Positions 17,058 through 25,525 of a stretch of DNA of 64,000 nucleotides are shown here, piece after piece. Below the pieces are notes generated by a model, which ran no database searches, was not told where the DNA came from, and saw only the letters and a program-made list of their open reading frames with translations. This DNA comes from Microbacteriaceae bacterium (GTDB lineage Bacteria > Actinomycetota > Actinomycetes > Actinomycetales > Microbacteriaceae). The stretch is taken from contig SCRE01000005.1 of the NCBI GenBank assembly GCA_004297935.1, forward strand, positions 124,001-188,000, in the 5' to 3' direction. Positions within the stretch are counted from its first letter, which is position 1, and each line of letters begins with the position of its first letter. Position numbers and translations under genes: made by a program.

Positions 17058-17075
17058 ATAGTACTATTCCATAGT
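17058..17075. promoter_or_regulatory. AT-rich palindrome at the CitE-like gene start
   Basis: ATAGTACTAT is a perfect 10-base palindrome followed by tccATAGTAT, which runs into the ATG at 17076. Such an AT-rich symmetric site right at the start is a plausible operator or leaderless promoter. The regulator is unknown. Confidence 0.4.
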
Positions 17076-17963
17076 ATGAAATTGACTGAGACGTCCAGAG
17101 AAGAAGTCGAGGGCGCGACGCGTCATGCCGTTCAGCGAGCGCGCGTCGCACCGGATATCGCGCGGTCCTGGCTGCTGGTGCCTGCGACAAAACCGGAAGC
17201 CTTCGACTCGGCCGTTGCCTCGCGTGCCGACGCGGTCATCCTCGATATTGAGGATGCCGTTGACCCGCTGCTCAAGCCGCAGGCGCGGCACGACGTCGTG
17301 GACTGGCTGCGCTCGGGCGGTCGCGCCTGGGTGCGGATCAATGACAGGACGACTTCCTTCTGGGCCGACGATCTCGCCGAGCTGCGAGGGTTGGAGAATC
17401 TTCTCGGGATCGTGCTGGCCAAGACGGAGAGCGCGGAGGAGGTCGTCGAGACGTCCGCGACGCTCGGCGGTGACACGCCGGTCATCCCGCTGGTCGAATC
17501 GGCCATCGGCATCGAGGAAGCGGCTTCGATCGCGAAGGCCGCCGGGGCGTTTCGGCTGGCGTTCGGCAGCGGGGACTTCCGGCGTGACACAGGCATGAGC
17601 GCCGAACCGGAGGCGATGGCGTATCCGCGGGCTCGCCTTGTCGTGGCCAGCCGCGTCGGCCGACTGCCCGGGCCGATCGATGGTCCGACCGTCGGATCGA
17701 GCCTGCCGCACCTGCGCGAGCACTCGGCGATCACCGTCGCGATGGGCATGACCGGCAAACTCGCGCTGACACCCGAGCAGACGCACGCGATCAATGAGGT
17801 GATCAGCCCGACGCCGACGGATGTCGCGTGGGCGCTGGAGTTCCTGGACGACTTTGAGAGTCGCGGCAGCGTGGTCCGAGACGGCAGCGATCTGCCGCGC
17901 CTGGCGCGAGCGCAGAAGATCGAGAAGCTCGCTCGCGCGTTCGGGGTCCCGCTGGTCCGCTAG
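17076..17963 (+). CDS. CitE-like CoA ester lyase (HpcH/HpaI aldolase family)
   Basis: A 295-residue TIM-barrel lyase. 'RSWLLVPATKPEAFDSA', 'ADAVILDIEDAVDP', 'WVRINDRTTSFWADDL', 'VIPLVESAIGIEEA' and 'AFGSGDFRRDTGM' are diagnostic for CitE/malyl-CoA lyase-like proteins, which bind Mg2+ and cleave beta-hydroxyacyl-CoA or related esters. No CitD or CitF partner is nearby, so this is a stand-alone CitE-like enzyme rather than part of citrate lyase. The opposite-strand ORF over the same region is a shadow. It converges with the NCS1 permease gene. The substrate is not determined; malyl-CoA or citramalyl-CoA are typical in the family. Confidence 0.92.
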   Translation: MKLTETSREEVEGATRHAVQRARVAPDIARSWLLVPATKPEAFDSAVASRADAVILDIEDAVDPLLKPQARHDVVDWLRSGGRAWVRINDRTTSFWADDLAELRGLENLLGIVLAKTESAEEVVETSATLGGDTPVIPLVESAIGIEEAASIAKAAGAFRLAFGSGDFRRDTGMSAEPEAMAYPRARLVVASRVGRLPGPIDGPTVGSSLPHLREHSAITVAMGMTGKLALTPEQTHAINEVISPTPTDVAWALEFLDDFESRGSVVRDGSDLPRLARAQKIEKLARAFGVPLVR

Positions 17964-18021
17964 CAATTCGGTCAGCTGGCAAACCCGGAGCGGGACCGCC
18001 GGGACCGCGCGGCATCCAAGC

Positions 18022-19440
18022 TCAGCCTGTGGTCTCGACTTTCTGTTCCTGCTGCTGTTGCCGTTCGTGCGCGACCACGGGGCGCATCAGCACGTAGTAC
18101 AGGACGGACGCCACGATCACGCCGATGATCCACGAGATGTCGGCGCCGCCGAGGGGCTTCACGAGGGGGCCGACGTAGAAAGTGGAGTTGACGAACGGTA
18201 TCTCGATAAGGATCCCGATGACATAGGCGGCCATGGTGCGCCAGTTGAAGCGGCCGTAGATCCCGCGGGAATTGAAAATCGACGCCAGATCGTATTTGCC
18301 ACGCCGGACAAGGTAGAAGTCCGTCAGGTTGATCGCCGTCCAGGGGATGAGGAAGTAAGCCAGGAACAGGATGAAGTTCGAAAAGTTGTCAAGGAAGTTG
18401 TTCTCTCCGATTATCCCGACGGCCGTGCCGATGACGGCGGCGACAATGATGAACCATACGCGGGTCGAGATGTGCATCCGAAGTGGTTTGATCGCATCGA
18501 TGGTCGTGGTCGATGACATGAACATGCCATAGAGGTTCAAGACGTTGGCGGCAGCGACGCCGAGAATCAGGATCAGCGAGATCGTCCAACCCCATCCCCC
18601 TGGGGCCAGGCCGACGAGGAAGTCGGATGAGCCTTTGTTGAAGGACCCCGCAGCGACGGCCACGGCGACTGAGCCGAGCGCCATCATCCACACGGATGCC
18701 CCGACGGAACCCGCGTACGTCCACCAGAACGAAGACTGGATCGAGGTCTTGGATGGAAGGTAGCGAGAATAGTCGGCCACATATGGCGCGTAGGTGATCT
18801 GCCACGTAGCTGCGATGGAGAGGACGAGGAAGAACGTGCCTGCGGTGAATTTACCGCCGACGTTCCATTGTGCAGCGACGTCATGCTGAATGAACACCTG
18901 CGCCGTTATGTAGATGAACGCGATCGCGGCAAGAACACTGACCACGCGCTCGAATCGGTGAATCATGCGATAGCCGTATATGGCGAGGACCGTGATCGCC
19001 AGTGACAGGATGATCGCGCCGAGCACGAACGGTATGTGCCACCAGGATGCTAACGCTTGGCCGCCGAGCACCGCGCTGCTCGCGAAGAAGCCGATGTACA
19101 TCAAGAGCACGAGAATCAACGGCACGATTGCGCCGTAGTGCCCGAATTGTGCGCGACTCTGGATCATCTGGGGGATTCCCAGCACCGGGCCTTGCGCCGA
19201 GTGCAGCGCCATGAAAACGCCGCCGAAGACATTGCCGATGACCAGGGCGAGAATCGCCCAAGGAAGAGGCAAACCCAGCACGACACCGAGTGCGCCGGTT
19301 ACGATCGCCGTGATCTGCATGTTCGCACCGAACCACACCGCGAACAGGCTGATGGGGCGACCATGCCTATCCGATTCGGGCACGTGCTCGATGCTGTGGA
19401 CTTCAACGCCTGATTTTGAAACCGTTTGTTGCTGACTCAT
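18022..19440 (-). CDS. NCS1-family nucleobase/hydantoin-type permease
   Basis: A 472-residue integral membrane protein with about 12 hydrophobic helices. 'SLFAVWFGANMQITAIVTGAL' near the N-terminus and 'TWQITYAPYVADYSRYLP' in the middle are signatures of the NCS1 cation symporters, which import cytosine, purines, allantoin, hydantoins or thiamine. It lies 17 bases downstream of an IclR gene on the same strand and is probably co-transcribed with it. The acidic/Gln-rich C-terminal tail is cytosolic. The substrate is unknown. Confidence 0.92.
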   Translation of the reverse strand: MSQQQTVSKSGVEVHSIEHVPESDRHGRPISLFAVWFGANMQITAIVTGALGVVLGLPLPWAILALVIGNVFGGVFMALHSAQGPVLGIPQMIQSRAQFGHYGAIVPLILVLLMYIGFFASSAVLGGQALASWWHIPFVLGAIILSLAITVLAIYGYRMIHRFERVVSVLAAIAFIYITAQVFIQHDVAAQWNVGGKFTAGTFFLVLSIAATWQITYAPYVADYSRYLPSKTSIQSSFWWTYAGSVGASVWMMALGSVAVAVAAGSFNKGSSDFLVGLAPGGWGWTISLILILGVAAANVLNLYGMFMSSTTTIDAIKPLRMHISTRVWFIIVAAVIGTAVGIIGENNFLDNFSNFILFLAYFLIPWTAINLTDFYLVRRGKYDLASIFNSRGIYGRFNWRTMAAYVIGILIEIPFVNSTFYVGPLVKPLGGADISWIIGVIVASVLYYVLMRPVVAHERQQQQEQKVETTG

Positions 19441-19457
19441 TCGAGGACCGGCTTTCT

Positions 19458-20144
19458 TTAGATCGGTGATGTTGGTTTATCGGAGGGGGGTCGGTTCTCG
19501 GGGGCACCGAGGTCGGCAGACAACTGAGCTGCTTCGCTGGCCACCAGCAGGCCGATGGAATCGGCACCGTCGGCCGGGAGACGGTACGCCGGGAGAACGA
19601 TGCTGAGCGCTGCGACGATACCGCCTCCGCTGCGCACCGGAGCTGCGATCGAAGTGACGTCGGATTCGACCCCGGAACTGACGATTGCGTAACCTGCTTG
19701 ACCTGTTTCGCCACGCAGTGCCGCGCCGGTGGCGCTCCCCCGGAGCGGCAGCGTCCGCCCAACCCAACTGGTGTGTCGGATCGAGTGTGTCCCTTCGGCC
19801 AGCGACAGATATACCGCCGTGTCGTTGTGTCCGAACGTGCTCAAGTATGCGGACTCCCCCGTGGCCTCCACCAGACATTCGAGATGTGGAGTCGCGAGTG
19901 AGACGATCGCTTCATGGCTGAGCGCCAGGGCTCCCAACTGCATCATTCGGCTGCCGGGGTGAAAAAGCCCGTTCTCGTCACGGCGGACCAGGCTGTTGAT
20001 CTCGAGTGTTCTCATCAGGCGGAGCGCCGTGCTCGTCGACAGTTCGGTTTCTCGGGCGGCGTCCGCAAGCGACAGGGCTCCGCGGTCACAGATCGCGACC
20101 AGTAGGTCGATAGCGCGATCAACCGTTCGTGTGCGCTCAGCCAT
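19458..20144 (-). CDS. IclR-family transcriptional regulator
   Basis: A 228-residue IclR protein. The helix-turn-helix is at about residues 8-60 ('DRAIDLLVAICDRG', 'LSTSTALRLMRTLEINSLV'), followed by a somewhat short effector domain ('VEATGESAYLSTFG', 'IAAPVRSGGGIVAALSIVLP'). It is upstream of the NCS1 permease and divergent from the FAD oxidase, so it probably controls both. It is distinct from the hut-linked IclR gene at 16031. The effector is unknown. Confidence 0.9.
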   Translation of the reverse strand: MAERTRTVDRAIDLLVAICDRGALSLADAARETELSTSTALRLMRTLEINSLVRRDENGLFHPGSRMMQLGALALSHEAIVSLATPHLECLVEATGESAYLSTFGHNDTAVYLSLAEGTHSIRHTSWVGRTLPLRGSATGAALRGETGQAGYAIVSSGVESDVTSIAAPVRSGGGIVAALSIVLPAYRLPADGADSIGLLVASEAAQLSADLGAPENRPPSDKPTSPI

Positions 20145-20372
20145 CCGGTACCTCCCTCGGTGCCGCAGGTGTAGGAAACTGTCAACATAGCTGTTCGTCG
20201 TGCCAGTAGGCGAAATTACAATGCCACCTGATGGGAAAGATCGTAGACCTCAGTTGCCTGCGACGGAAGACTTTGTTTCACTTCCGCCAAGCGGACGGTT
20301 CGCGGTCGGCGATCCCGTATTCCGGACAGCACTTCTCGGCGCGCCGTGCGATCAGACGACCACGCTGCTCTA
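20145..20372. promoter_or_regulatory. Divergent control region between IclR and FAD-oxidase genes
   Basis: This 228-base gap contains the inverted repeat CGGAAG-N11-CTTCCG at 20264-20286. It also has gatcccgtattccggacagc near 20307-20326, which weakly resembles one half of the hut palindrome. Either could be an IclR operator. I see no gene here. Confidence 0.4.
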
Positions 20373-21761
20373 ATGGGGAGTGTGGAGACCCTCACTGAGG
20401 AGACGATCACACGTCTCACTGAAGCATTCGGCGCGAAACTCCTTCTCGATCCGGCGCAGACGGAGCGGTATTCCCACGATAGATCCCATCACGACTGGAC
20501 AGCGGCCGATGTCGTTGTGCGCTGCACGTCGACGGAGGATGTATCCCGTGCCATGCTGATCTGCTCTGAATCGAGCACACCCGTCGTGCCGTTCGGCACT
20601 GGGACCGGTCTTGAGGGCGGCGCGAACTCGGTCCGATCGGGAGTGTGCATCGACGTGTCGGGGATGCAGAGAATCATCCGATTCGATCCGGATTCTTTAG
20701 ACGTGACCGTGGAGGCGGGTGTCAAGCGGAGCCAGTTGAACCCTGTTCTCGCCCCTCATGGACTGCACTTTCCGGTGGGTCCAGGCGTCGATGCGAGTAT
20801 CGGCGGGATGGCTGCCACGGGAGCGAGTGGAACCAACGCGGTTTTCTACGGAACCATGCGCGGCAGTGTTCTCGGATTGACCGTTGTGCTGGCGGACGGA
20901 TCGGTGATTCACACCGGCGGTCGGGCACGGAAGTCTTCGGCAGGCTATGACCTCACCCACCTGTTCATCGGCTCCGAGGGAACGCTCGGCATCATCACCG
21001 AGGTGACACTCAAGGTGTATGGAATCCCGCCGGCGGCCGCAATGGCGCTGTGCGTCTTCAACGACCTTGTCACTGCTGCGAAGGCCGTGCAGCGTGCGCT
21101 CACCGCGGGTCTCCCTCTAGCGCGCGTGGAGTTGCTCGACGAGGTCACGGTTGACTCGATCAACAGCTACTCCGGGCTTTCTCTCACGCCGTCTCCGACG
21201 CTCATCGTCGAGTTCATCGGAGGAAAGTCTGCCGTGTCGGAGCAGCTCGGGCAGATGCGCGAGATCGCGAACCAGCTTGGGGCTGAAGCGTTCACCATGG
21301 TCGACGGCGGCGATAATCGAGAGCGCATCTGGCAGGCGAGGCACAGCGCGTTGCCAGCGGCGCAGGCAATGCTACCTGGATCACGCACCTGGTCAACCGA
21401 TGTCTGCGTTCCGATTTCCCGTCTTGCGGATTGCATCGGTCAAACCCAGGCGGACCTCCGTGAATTGGCAATCCTGGCGCCGATCGTTGGACACGTCGGC
21501 GACGGCAACTTTCATCTTGCCTTCGTGCTGAACCCCGATGCGCCAGACGATGTGGCCCGAGCCCGCGTGGTCGATCGGCGGCTGATCGACCGGGCATTGG
21601 CCATGGGCGGAACCTGTACGGGCGAACACGGGGTGGGCCTCGGAAAAGTTAATGATCTGCTTCTGGAGCATCCGAGCGGCGTACCGGTCATGCGTGTGAT
21701 CAAGGGAGCGCTTGACCCGAAAAACCTCTTGAATCCCGGAAAAGTCTTAGCTCAGAGGTGA
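20373..21761 (+). CDS. FAD-linked oxidase, GlcD/D-lactate dehydrogenase type
   Basis: A flavoprotein of about 462 residues that oxidises a 2-hydroxyacid. Visible: the FAD-binding segment 'VVPFGTGTGLEGGANS', 'GPGVDASIGGMAATGASGTNAV', 'FIGSEGTLGIITEVTLK', and in the C-terminal domain 'HVGDGNFHLAFV' and 'CTGEHGVGLGKVN'. These identify the glycolate oxidase GlcD/D-lactate dehydrogenase family. The ATG at 20373 or the GTG at 20382 (GGGGAG upstream) are the likely starts; the track GTG at 20346 adds residues outside the family. No GlcE or GlcF partners are present. It is divergent from the IclR/NCS1 pair. Confidence 0.92.
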   Translation: MGSVETLTEETITRLTEAFGAKLLLDPAQTERYSHDRSHHDWTAADVVVRCTSTEDVSRAMLICSESSTPVVPFGTGTGLEGGANSVRSGVCIDVSGMQRIIRFDPDSLDVTVEAGVKRSQLNPVLAPHGLHFPVGPGVDASIGGMAATGASGTNAVFYGTMRGSVLGLTVVLADGSVIHTGGRARKSSAGYDLTHLFIGSEGTLGIITEVTLKVYGIPPAAAMALCVFNDLVTAAKAVQRALTAGLPLARVELLDEVTVDSINSYSGLSLTPSPTLIVEFIGGKSAVSEQLGQMREIANQLGAEAFTMVDGGDNRERIWQARHSALPAAQAMLPGSRTWSTDVCVPISRLADCIGQTQADLRELAILAPIVGHVGDGNFHLAFVLNPDAPDDVARARVVDRRLIDRALAMGGTCTGEHGVGLGKVNDLLLEHPSGVPVMRVIKGALDPKNLLNPGKVLAQR

Positions 21762-21779
21762 GCGCCACGAGACGCCCTG

Positions 21780-22760
21780 TCACGCGACGCGATCCCTGAT
21801 GGCGGCCGCGGCCCTGAGCGCGGCACCCTGACCCCACGGCGATGGCTCACAGCGAAACACCTGGTAAGGCAGGCGCGCCCATTCGGGTAGCATGTCGGCG
21901 CTGACGCCGTGCGCGATTCCTGACTCGTCTACCGACCGTTCGACCGCTGCCATGGCACGATCAAGCACCGAGTCGGGCGCCTGCCAATGCTCGCGTGCAC
22001 GTGGATGAAGTGCGCCGGCGACGAAGAAGGCGGCCGTCGACGTCTCCGTCAGAGCATGGTCGTCGCCGAGTATCCCGGGCCAGTCGCCATCATCGGCCTG
22101 CGTCTGCGCCAGCGTATCCAGGACTTCCACGGCCAGCCCTGCAATCTTCTCAGCGCCGTCGATGCCGTCGATGACGTCGAGGAGGTCGAGCAATCCTAAG
22201 AGTGCCCAGCCTGCCCCGCGACTCCACGGTATTGCGTTGTTCTCATCGCGTGCGGCGTCATACCAATGTGCCCACCCGCCATCACAGCGCAGAAGATCCA
22301 TCGTCGAGATCGACATCTGCACGGCTGCGGTCAGCCGGCGCTCGTCTTCGACGAGTCGGCCGTATGCCGCAATGGCCACGGGCAGGTGGTAAAGCGCATC
22401 GATGCAGACACCGAACCGGAAGAGCGGGCGATGGGGCTCTAACAGAGGCATCCCGGATGTAAGGACCGGCAGCCGGTCGACGGCCATCATGAATCGGTCG
22501 ACGGCCTGACGTTCGACCTCGCCACGGGAAACCAGTTCGACGATCGCGCGTCCGGGAGCAAGGACGTCGTCGTCGCTGTCCGGCGCTGCCGTTGCCCAAT
22601 GCCGCACCAGCCGAACGGCTCGGTCATACGCCCCACTCTGATCGTGTTCTCCGGCGAGAAGGAGGCCATCGACAGCGATCGCGTCTCCCCAATACCAGTG
22701 GAAGAAATTCCATGCTTGCGTACGTGTTGCCAGACGGGAGAAGAGGTCGGTCGCTGTCAC
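21780..22760 (-). CDS. GH88/GH105-like unsaturated glucuronyl hydrolase family protein
   Basis: A 326-residue (alpha/alpha)6-barrel protein. 'FHWYWGDAIAVDGLLLAGE', 'FRFGVCIDALYHLP', 'DENNAIPWSRGAGWALLGLLD' and 'DGDWPGILGDDHALTETSTAAFF' match the GH88/GH105 group, which hydrates unsaturated uronic acids released by polysaccharide lyases. It has no signal peptide, so it would act on imported oligosaccharides. It is translationally coupled (ATGA overlap) to the upstream HisC-like aminotransferase gene, an unusual partner. No lyase or uronate transporter is adjacent, so the substrate is uncertain. Confidence 0.78.
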   Translation of the reverse strand: MTATDLFSRLATRTQAWNFFHWYWGDAIAVDGLLLAGEHDQSGAYDRAVRLVRHWATAAPDSDDDVLAPGRAIVELVSRGEVERQAVDRFMMAVDRLPVLTSGMPLLEPHRPLFRFGVCIDALYHLPVAIAAYGRLVEDERRLTAAVQMSISTMDLLRCDGGWAHWYDAARDENNAIPWSRGAGWALLGLLDLLDVIDGIDGAEKIAGLAVEVLDTLAQTQADDGDWPGILGDDHALTETSTAAFFVAGALHPRAREHWQAPDSVLDRAMAAVERSVDESGIAHGVSADMLPEWARLPYQVFRCEPSPWGQGAALRAAAAIRDRVA

Positions 22761-23899
22761 TGGTCGGCTCCAATCGCTGCGTCACCTGCGACCCGCCCCG
22801 ACGTGGGCGGCGATGCTTGCGATTCGATTACCTGTCGGACTGCTTCGACGAGCCCTGGCTCGCCCAAGCTGATCCGCACGCCTTCGTTGGTGAAACAGCG
22901 AACCGCGATCCGCGCTCGCGAGCAGGCCGACGCGAACTCTTCGGCGCGCTCTGCTAATGGCAACCACAGGAAATTGGCAGCGGAGTCGATCACCGGCAGA
23001 TTCGCATGACGCAGCAAAGCCGTGAGCGCCGTGCGTTGGTGGATCACGGCGTCGATCGTGCGGCGGCGGGCATCCGACTCCGCCAAGGAGACGATCGCTG
23101 CGGCGATGGCCGGCGCACTCACGGGAAACGGGGGCTGAATAGCCTTCACCTGCTTCGCTATCGCGGGATTCGCGAGCAGATAGCCAACCCGGAGGCCGGC
23201 AAGGCCGTACGACTTGGAGAAGGTTCGCAGAATCACCAGATTCGCGTGCTGCTCAAGCAGTTCTTGTGCCCGGACCGGGTCGTTGTCGATCTGCGTGTCG
23301 GCGAAATCCGCGTAGGCCTGATCGAGGATTACAATCACCCTCGGCGGTACCGAGCCGAGGAATTCGACCAGTTCAGCATGTCCCACCGTCGCGCCCGTGG
23401 GGTTGTTCGGGGCGCAGACGATTATCGCTACCGTATGGTCTGTGACTGCTGCAGCCATAGCAGGCAGGTCGTGCGTGCCGTCGGAGCTGTTCGCAACCGG
23501 TACCGCTGCGCCTCCGGCTGCGACGATCGTAATCGGATACGCCTCGTAGCTGCGCCAGGCGTGCACCACCTCATCACCTCGGTTGATGTATGCCAGCAGC
23601 AGGTAGGTGAGCAGGGATAGTGAGCCGTCACCGACCGCGACCCAGCCCGGCGTTACATCATTGGCGTCGGCGACCGCGTCGATGAGGTCGTCGGCGTGCA
23701 GCGTCGGGTAGCGATTGCCGTTCTTCACAGCGGTAACAGCTGCGTCGACGACCGATTCCGGCGGCGGCCACGGGGCTTCGTTCGACGACGAGCGGTAATC
23801 AGGTGCTACTTCACCTGCGAACGCACGGCTGTACGGCTGTAGTGCTTGGATCGCGGCCCGGGCTCGTGGGTGATCAGACGTCGAGGAAACGGCATGCAT
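22757..23899 (-). CDS. HisC-like class II aminotransferase
   Basis: A 380-residue PLP enzyme similar to histidinol-phosphate/aromatic aminotransferases. Features are 'RSSSNEAPWPPP' near the N-terminus, 'VAVGDGSLSLLTYLL', 'IIVCAPNNPTGATVG', 'ILDQAYADFAD', and the PLP lysine in 'LRTFSKSYGLAGLRVGYLL'. A single copy away from other his genes, linked to a GH88/105-like gene, argues against a dedicated role in histidine synthesis. It is the first gene of a two-gene unit with a 4-base overlap. Its substrate is unknown. Confidence 0.88.
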   Translation of the reverse strand: MHAVSSTSDHPRARAAIQALQPYSRAFAGEVAPDYRSSSNEAPWPPPESVVDAAVTAVKNGNRYPTLHADDLIDAVADANDVTPGWVAVGDGSLSLLTYLLLAYINRGDEVVHAWRSYEAYPITIVAAGGAAVPVANSSDGTHDLPAMAAAVTDHTVAIIVCAPNNPTGATVGHAELVEFLGSVPPRVIVILDQAYADFADTQIDNDPVRAQELLEQHANLVILRTFSKSYGLAGLRVGYLLANPAIAKQVKAIQPPFPVSAPAIAAAIVSLAESDARRRTIDAVIHQRTALTALLRHANLPVIDSAANFLWLPLAERAEEFASACSRARIAVRCFTNEGVRISLGEPGLVEAVRQVIESQASPPTSGRVAGDAAIGADQ

Positions 23900-23980
23900 G
23901 CGGGCATTCTCTCTCGGCGGTACCGGATGGAATAGGTGCCTATGGCGGCATGTGTCCGGGATGACGGACGGATGCCGCGC

Positions 23981-25525
23981 TTACAGGTCCGCGAACGCGT
24001 CATACGGATGCTCGACGGCATCCGCAATCATCCGTAGGAAGCCGGCGGCCGTTCCGCCGTCGCACACCCGGTGGTCGAACACGAGCGAAAGCTGCACGAT
24101 CGTGCGCGGCAGGATCTGGCCGTCGATGATCCACGGGCGCTCGAGCATCCGCCCGATGCCGAGGATCGCGACCTCCGGATGGTTGATGATCGCGGCACTG
24201 CCGTCGACGCCGAGGGTGCCGTAGTTGTTGATCGTGAACGTCGAGCCCGTGAGCTCCGCCGCGCTCGCGGTTCCGTAGCGTGCCGCGCTCGTGAGCCGCG
24301 CGAGTTCGGCGTCGAGTTCGCGCAGGCTGAGTGTATTCGCTGCGCGGATGACCGGCACGACGAGCCCGCGCGGGGTGTCGGCTGCGACGCCGAGGTTGAC
24401 GCCGTCGAACTCGATCAGGCTCGCGGCATCCGGCGACAAACGGGCGGCGAGCATCGGGTAGCGGGCGAGCGCCGTCAGTGTGAACCGGGCGATCAACGCC
24501 ACGATCGACGGATGCCTCTCCCCGATCCGGATGCGCCGCCGCAACTCCCGCAGTTCGGTCGCGTCGACGTCGACCCAGACAGTCGCCTCGGGGATTTCGC
24601 TGCGGCTGCGCGTCATGTTCGCCGCAACCGTGCGGCGGAACAGGCTGAGTTGAGTTGTGGTCCGGATCGTGAGGCCGGTGCGTGAGTCGACGTCGGCGGG
24701 GGTGTCCGGGACGGGTGCTGTGGTGCCGGTGAGCGTGCCCGCCGACGCCTGCTCGACCGGTGCAGCCTCGACGTCGTGCCGCGTGATGACGCCGGCGGGG
24801 CCGGAGGGGTGCACAGTCGCGAGATCGACGCCTCGCACTCGGGCGAGTTGGCGCACGACCGGGGAACTGACCGCGATGGGTCCGGTGCGTCGCGCGTCGG
24901 TGTCGTCACCGGTGGTCGAGCCGCGACCTGAGGAGGCCGCCTGAGGCCGTCTGGAAGGATCGCGAGGCACGAGCGTATTGCCATCGTTGGTCGAGTAGCG
25001 AGGCACGAGCGTATCGAGACCCGTGCCTGAGATCTCTTGGTCTCGGATCTCTTGGTCTCGATACGCTTCGCTACTCGACCACCGCGGCCCGCCGGCGTTC
25101 GCCACGCGACGGCGACGGCGCGCGCTGTGCGCGGTCTCGGTCGTGCCGTAGCCGACGAGCACGTTGCCCGAGCCCTCCGCTTGTTGATTGGGGAGGCCGC
25201 CCGCGGCCGTCTCGAAATCGCCGTCATGCGCGTCTGCGTCGACACCGACGGCAGCGACCGGCACCTCCGCCGCTTCGGCAACCGGCTCTTCCGCAACTGA
25301 AACAAGCGGCTCACCGACGGTGAGCGCTTCGCCCTCCGTGCCGTGCAGCGTCTCGACGACGCCTGCGAACGGGCTCGGCACTTCGACGACGGACTTGGCC
25401 GTCTCCACCTCGGCGATCGGCTGATCGACCGCAATCGTGTCGCCGACAGCGACGAGCCAGCGCACCAACTCGGCCTCGGACAGTCCCTCGCCGAGGTCCG
25501 GCAGTGTGAAGACGCGTGTGGTCAT
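23981..25525 (-). CDS. bkdC: Branched-chain 2-oxoacid dehydrogenase E2 (dihydrolipoamide acyltransferase)
   Basis: A 514-residue acyltransferase of the branched-chain 2-oxoacid dehydrogenase complex. The lipoyl domain is at residues 1-78 with Lys44 in 'VETAKSVVEVP'. The subunit-binding domain is at about 217-253 ('AVSSPVVRQLARVRGV', 'GVITRHDVE'), and the catalytic domain follows with 'FDHRVCDGG' near the end. Between the lipoyl and binding domains lies an extra segment at about residues 147-181 ('PRWSSSEAYRDQEIRDQE...') encoded by palindromic element E. It starts at 25525 within a 4-base overlap with the E1-beta gene. The unusually long linker may not disturb function, since E2 linkers are flexible. 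Confidence 0.94.
   Translation of the reverse strand: MTTRVFTLPDLGEGLSEAELVRWLVAVGDTIAVDQPIAEVETAKSVVEVPSPFAGVVETLHGTEGEALTVGEPLVSVAEEPVAEAAEVPVAAVGVDADAHDGDFETAAGGLPNQQAEGSGNVLVGYGTTETAHSARRRRRVANAGGPRWSSSEAYRDQEIRDQEISGTGLDTLVPRYSTNDGNTLVPRDPSRRPQAASSGRGSTTGDDTDARRTGPIAVSSPVVRQLARVRGVDLATVHPSGPAGVITRHDVEAAPVEQASAGTLTGTTAPVPDTPADVDSRTGLTIRTTTQLSLFRRTVAANMTRSRSEIPEATVWVDVDATELRELRRRIRIGERHPSIVALIARFTLTALARYPMLAARLSPDAASLIEFDGVNLGVAADTPRGLVVPVIRAANTLSLRELDAELARLTSAARYGTASAAELTGSTFTINNYGTLGVDGSAAIINHPEVAILGIGRMLERPWIIDGQILPRTIVQLSLVFDHRVCDGGTAAGFLRMIADAVEHPYDAFADL
24986..25082. repeat. Palindromic element family 1, copy E, inside bkdC
   Basis: The left arm ttggtcgagtagcgaggc...gtatcgagacc and right arm ggtctcgatacgcttcgctactcgaccacc lie in the E2 linker. 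The piece gcgaggcacgagcgtat occurs twice, at 24962 and about 24999, and ctcttggtctcg is also doubled, so the element has been partly duplicated. It is read in frame without stops. Confidence 0.9.

Noticed and set aside
17064-17966. Minus-strand 300-residue ORF opposite the CitE-like gene
   Set aside because: The plus-strand frame carries all CitE motifs; the minus frame has none.
20307-20326. Third copy of the hut operator upstream of the FAD oxidase gene
   Set aside because: Only one half matches (TGTCCGG on the reverse strand); the symmetric half is missing, and a different IclR gene is adjacent.
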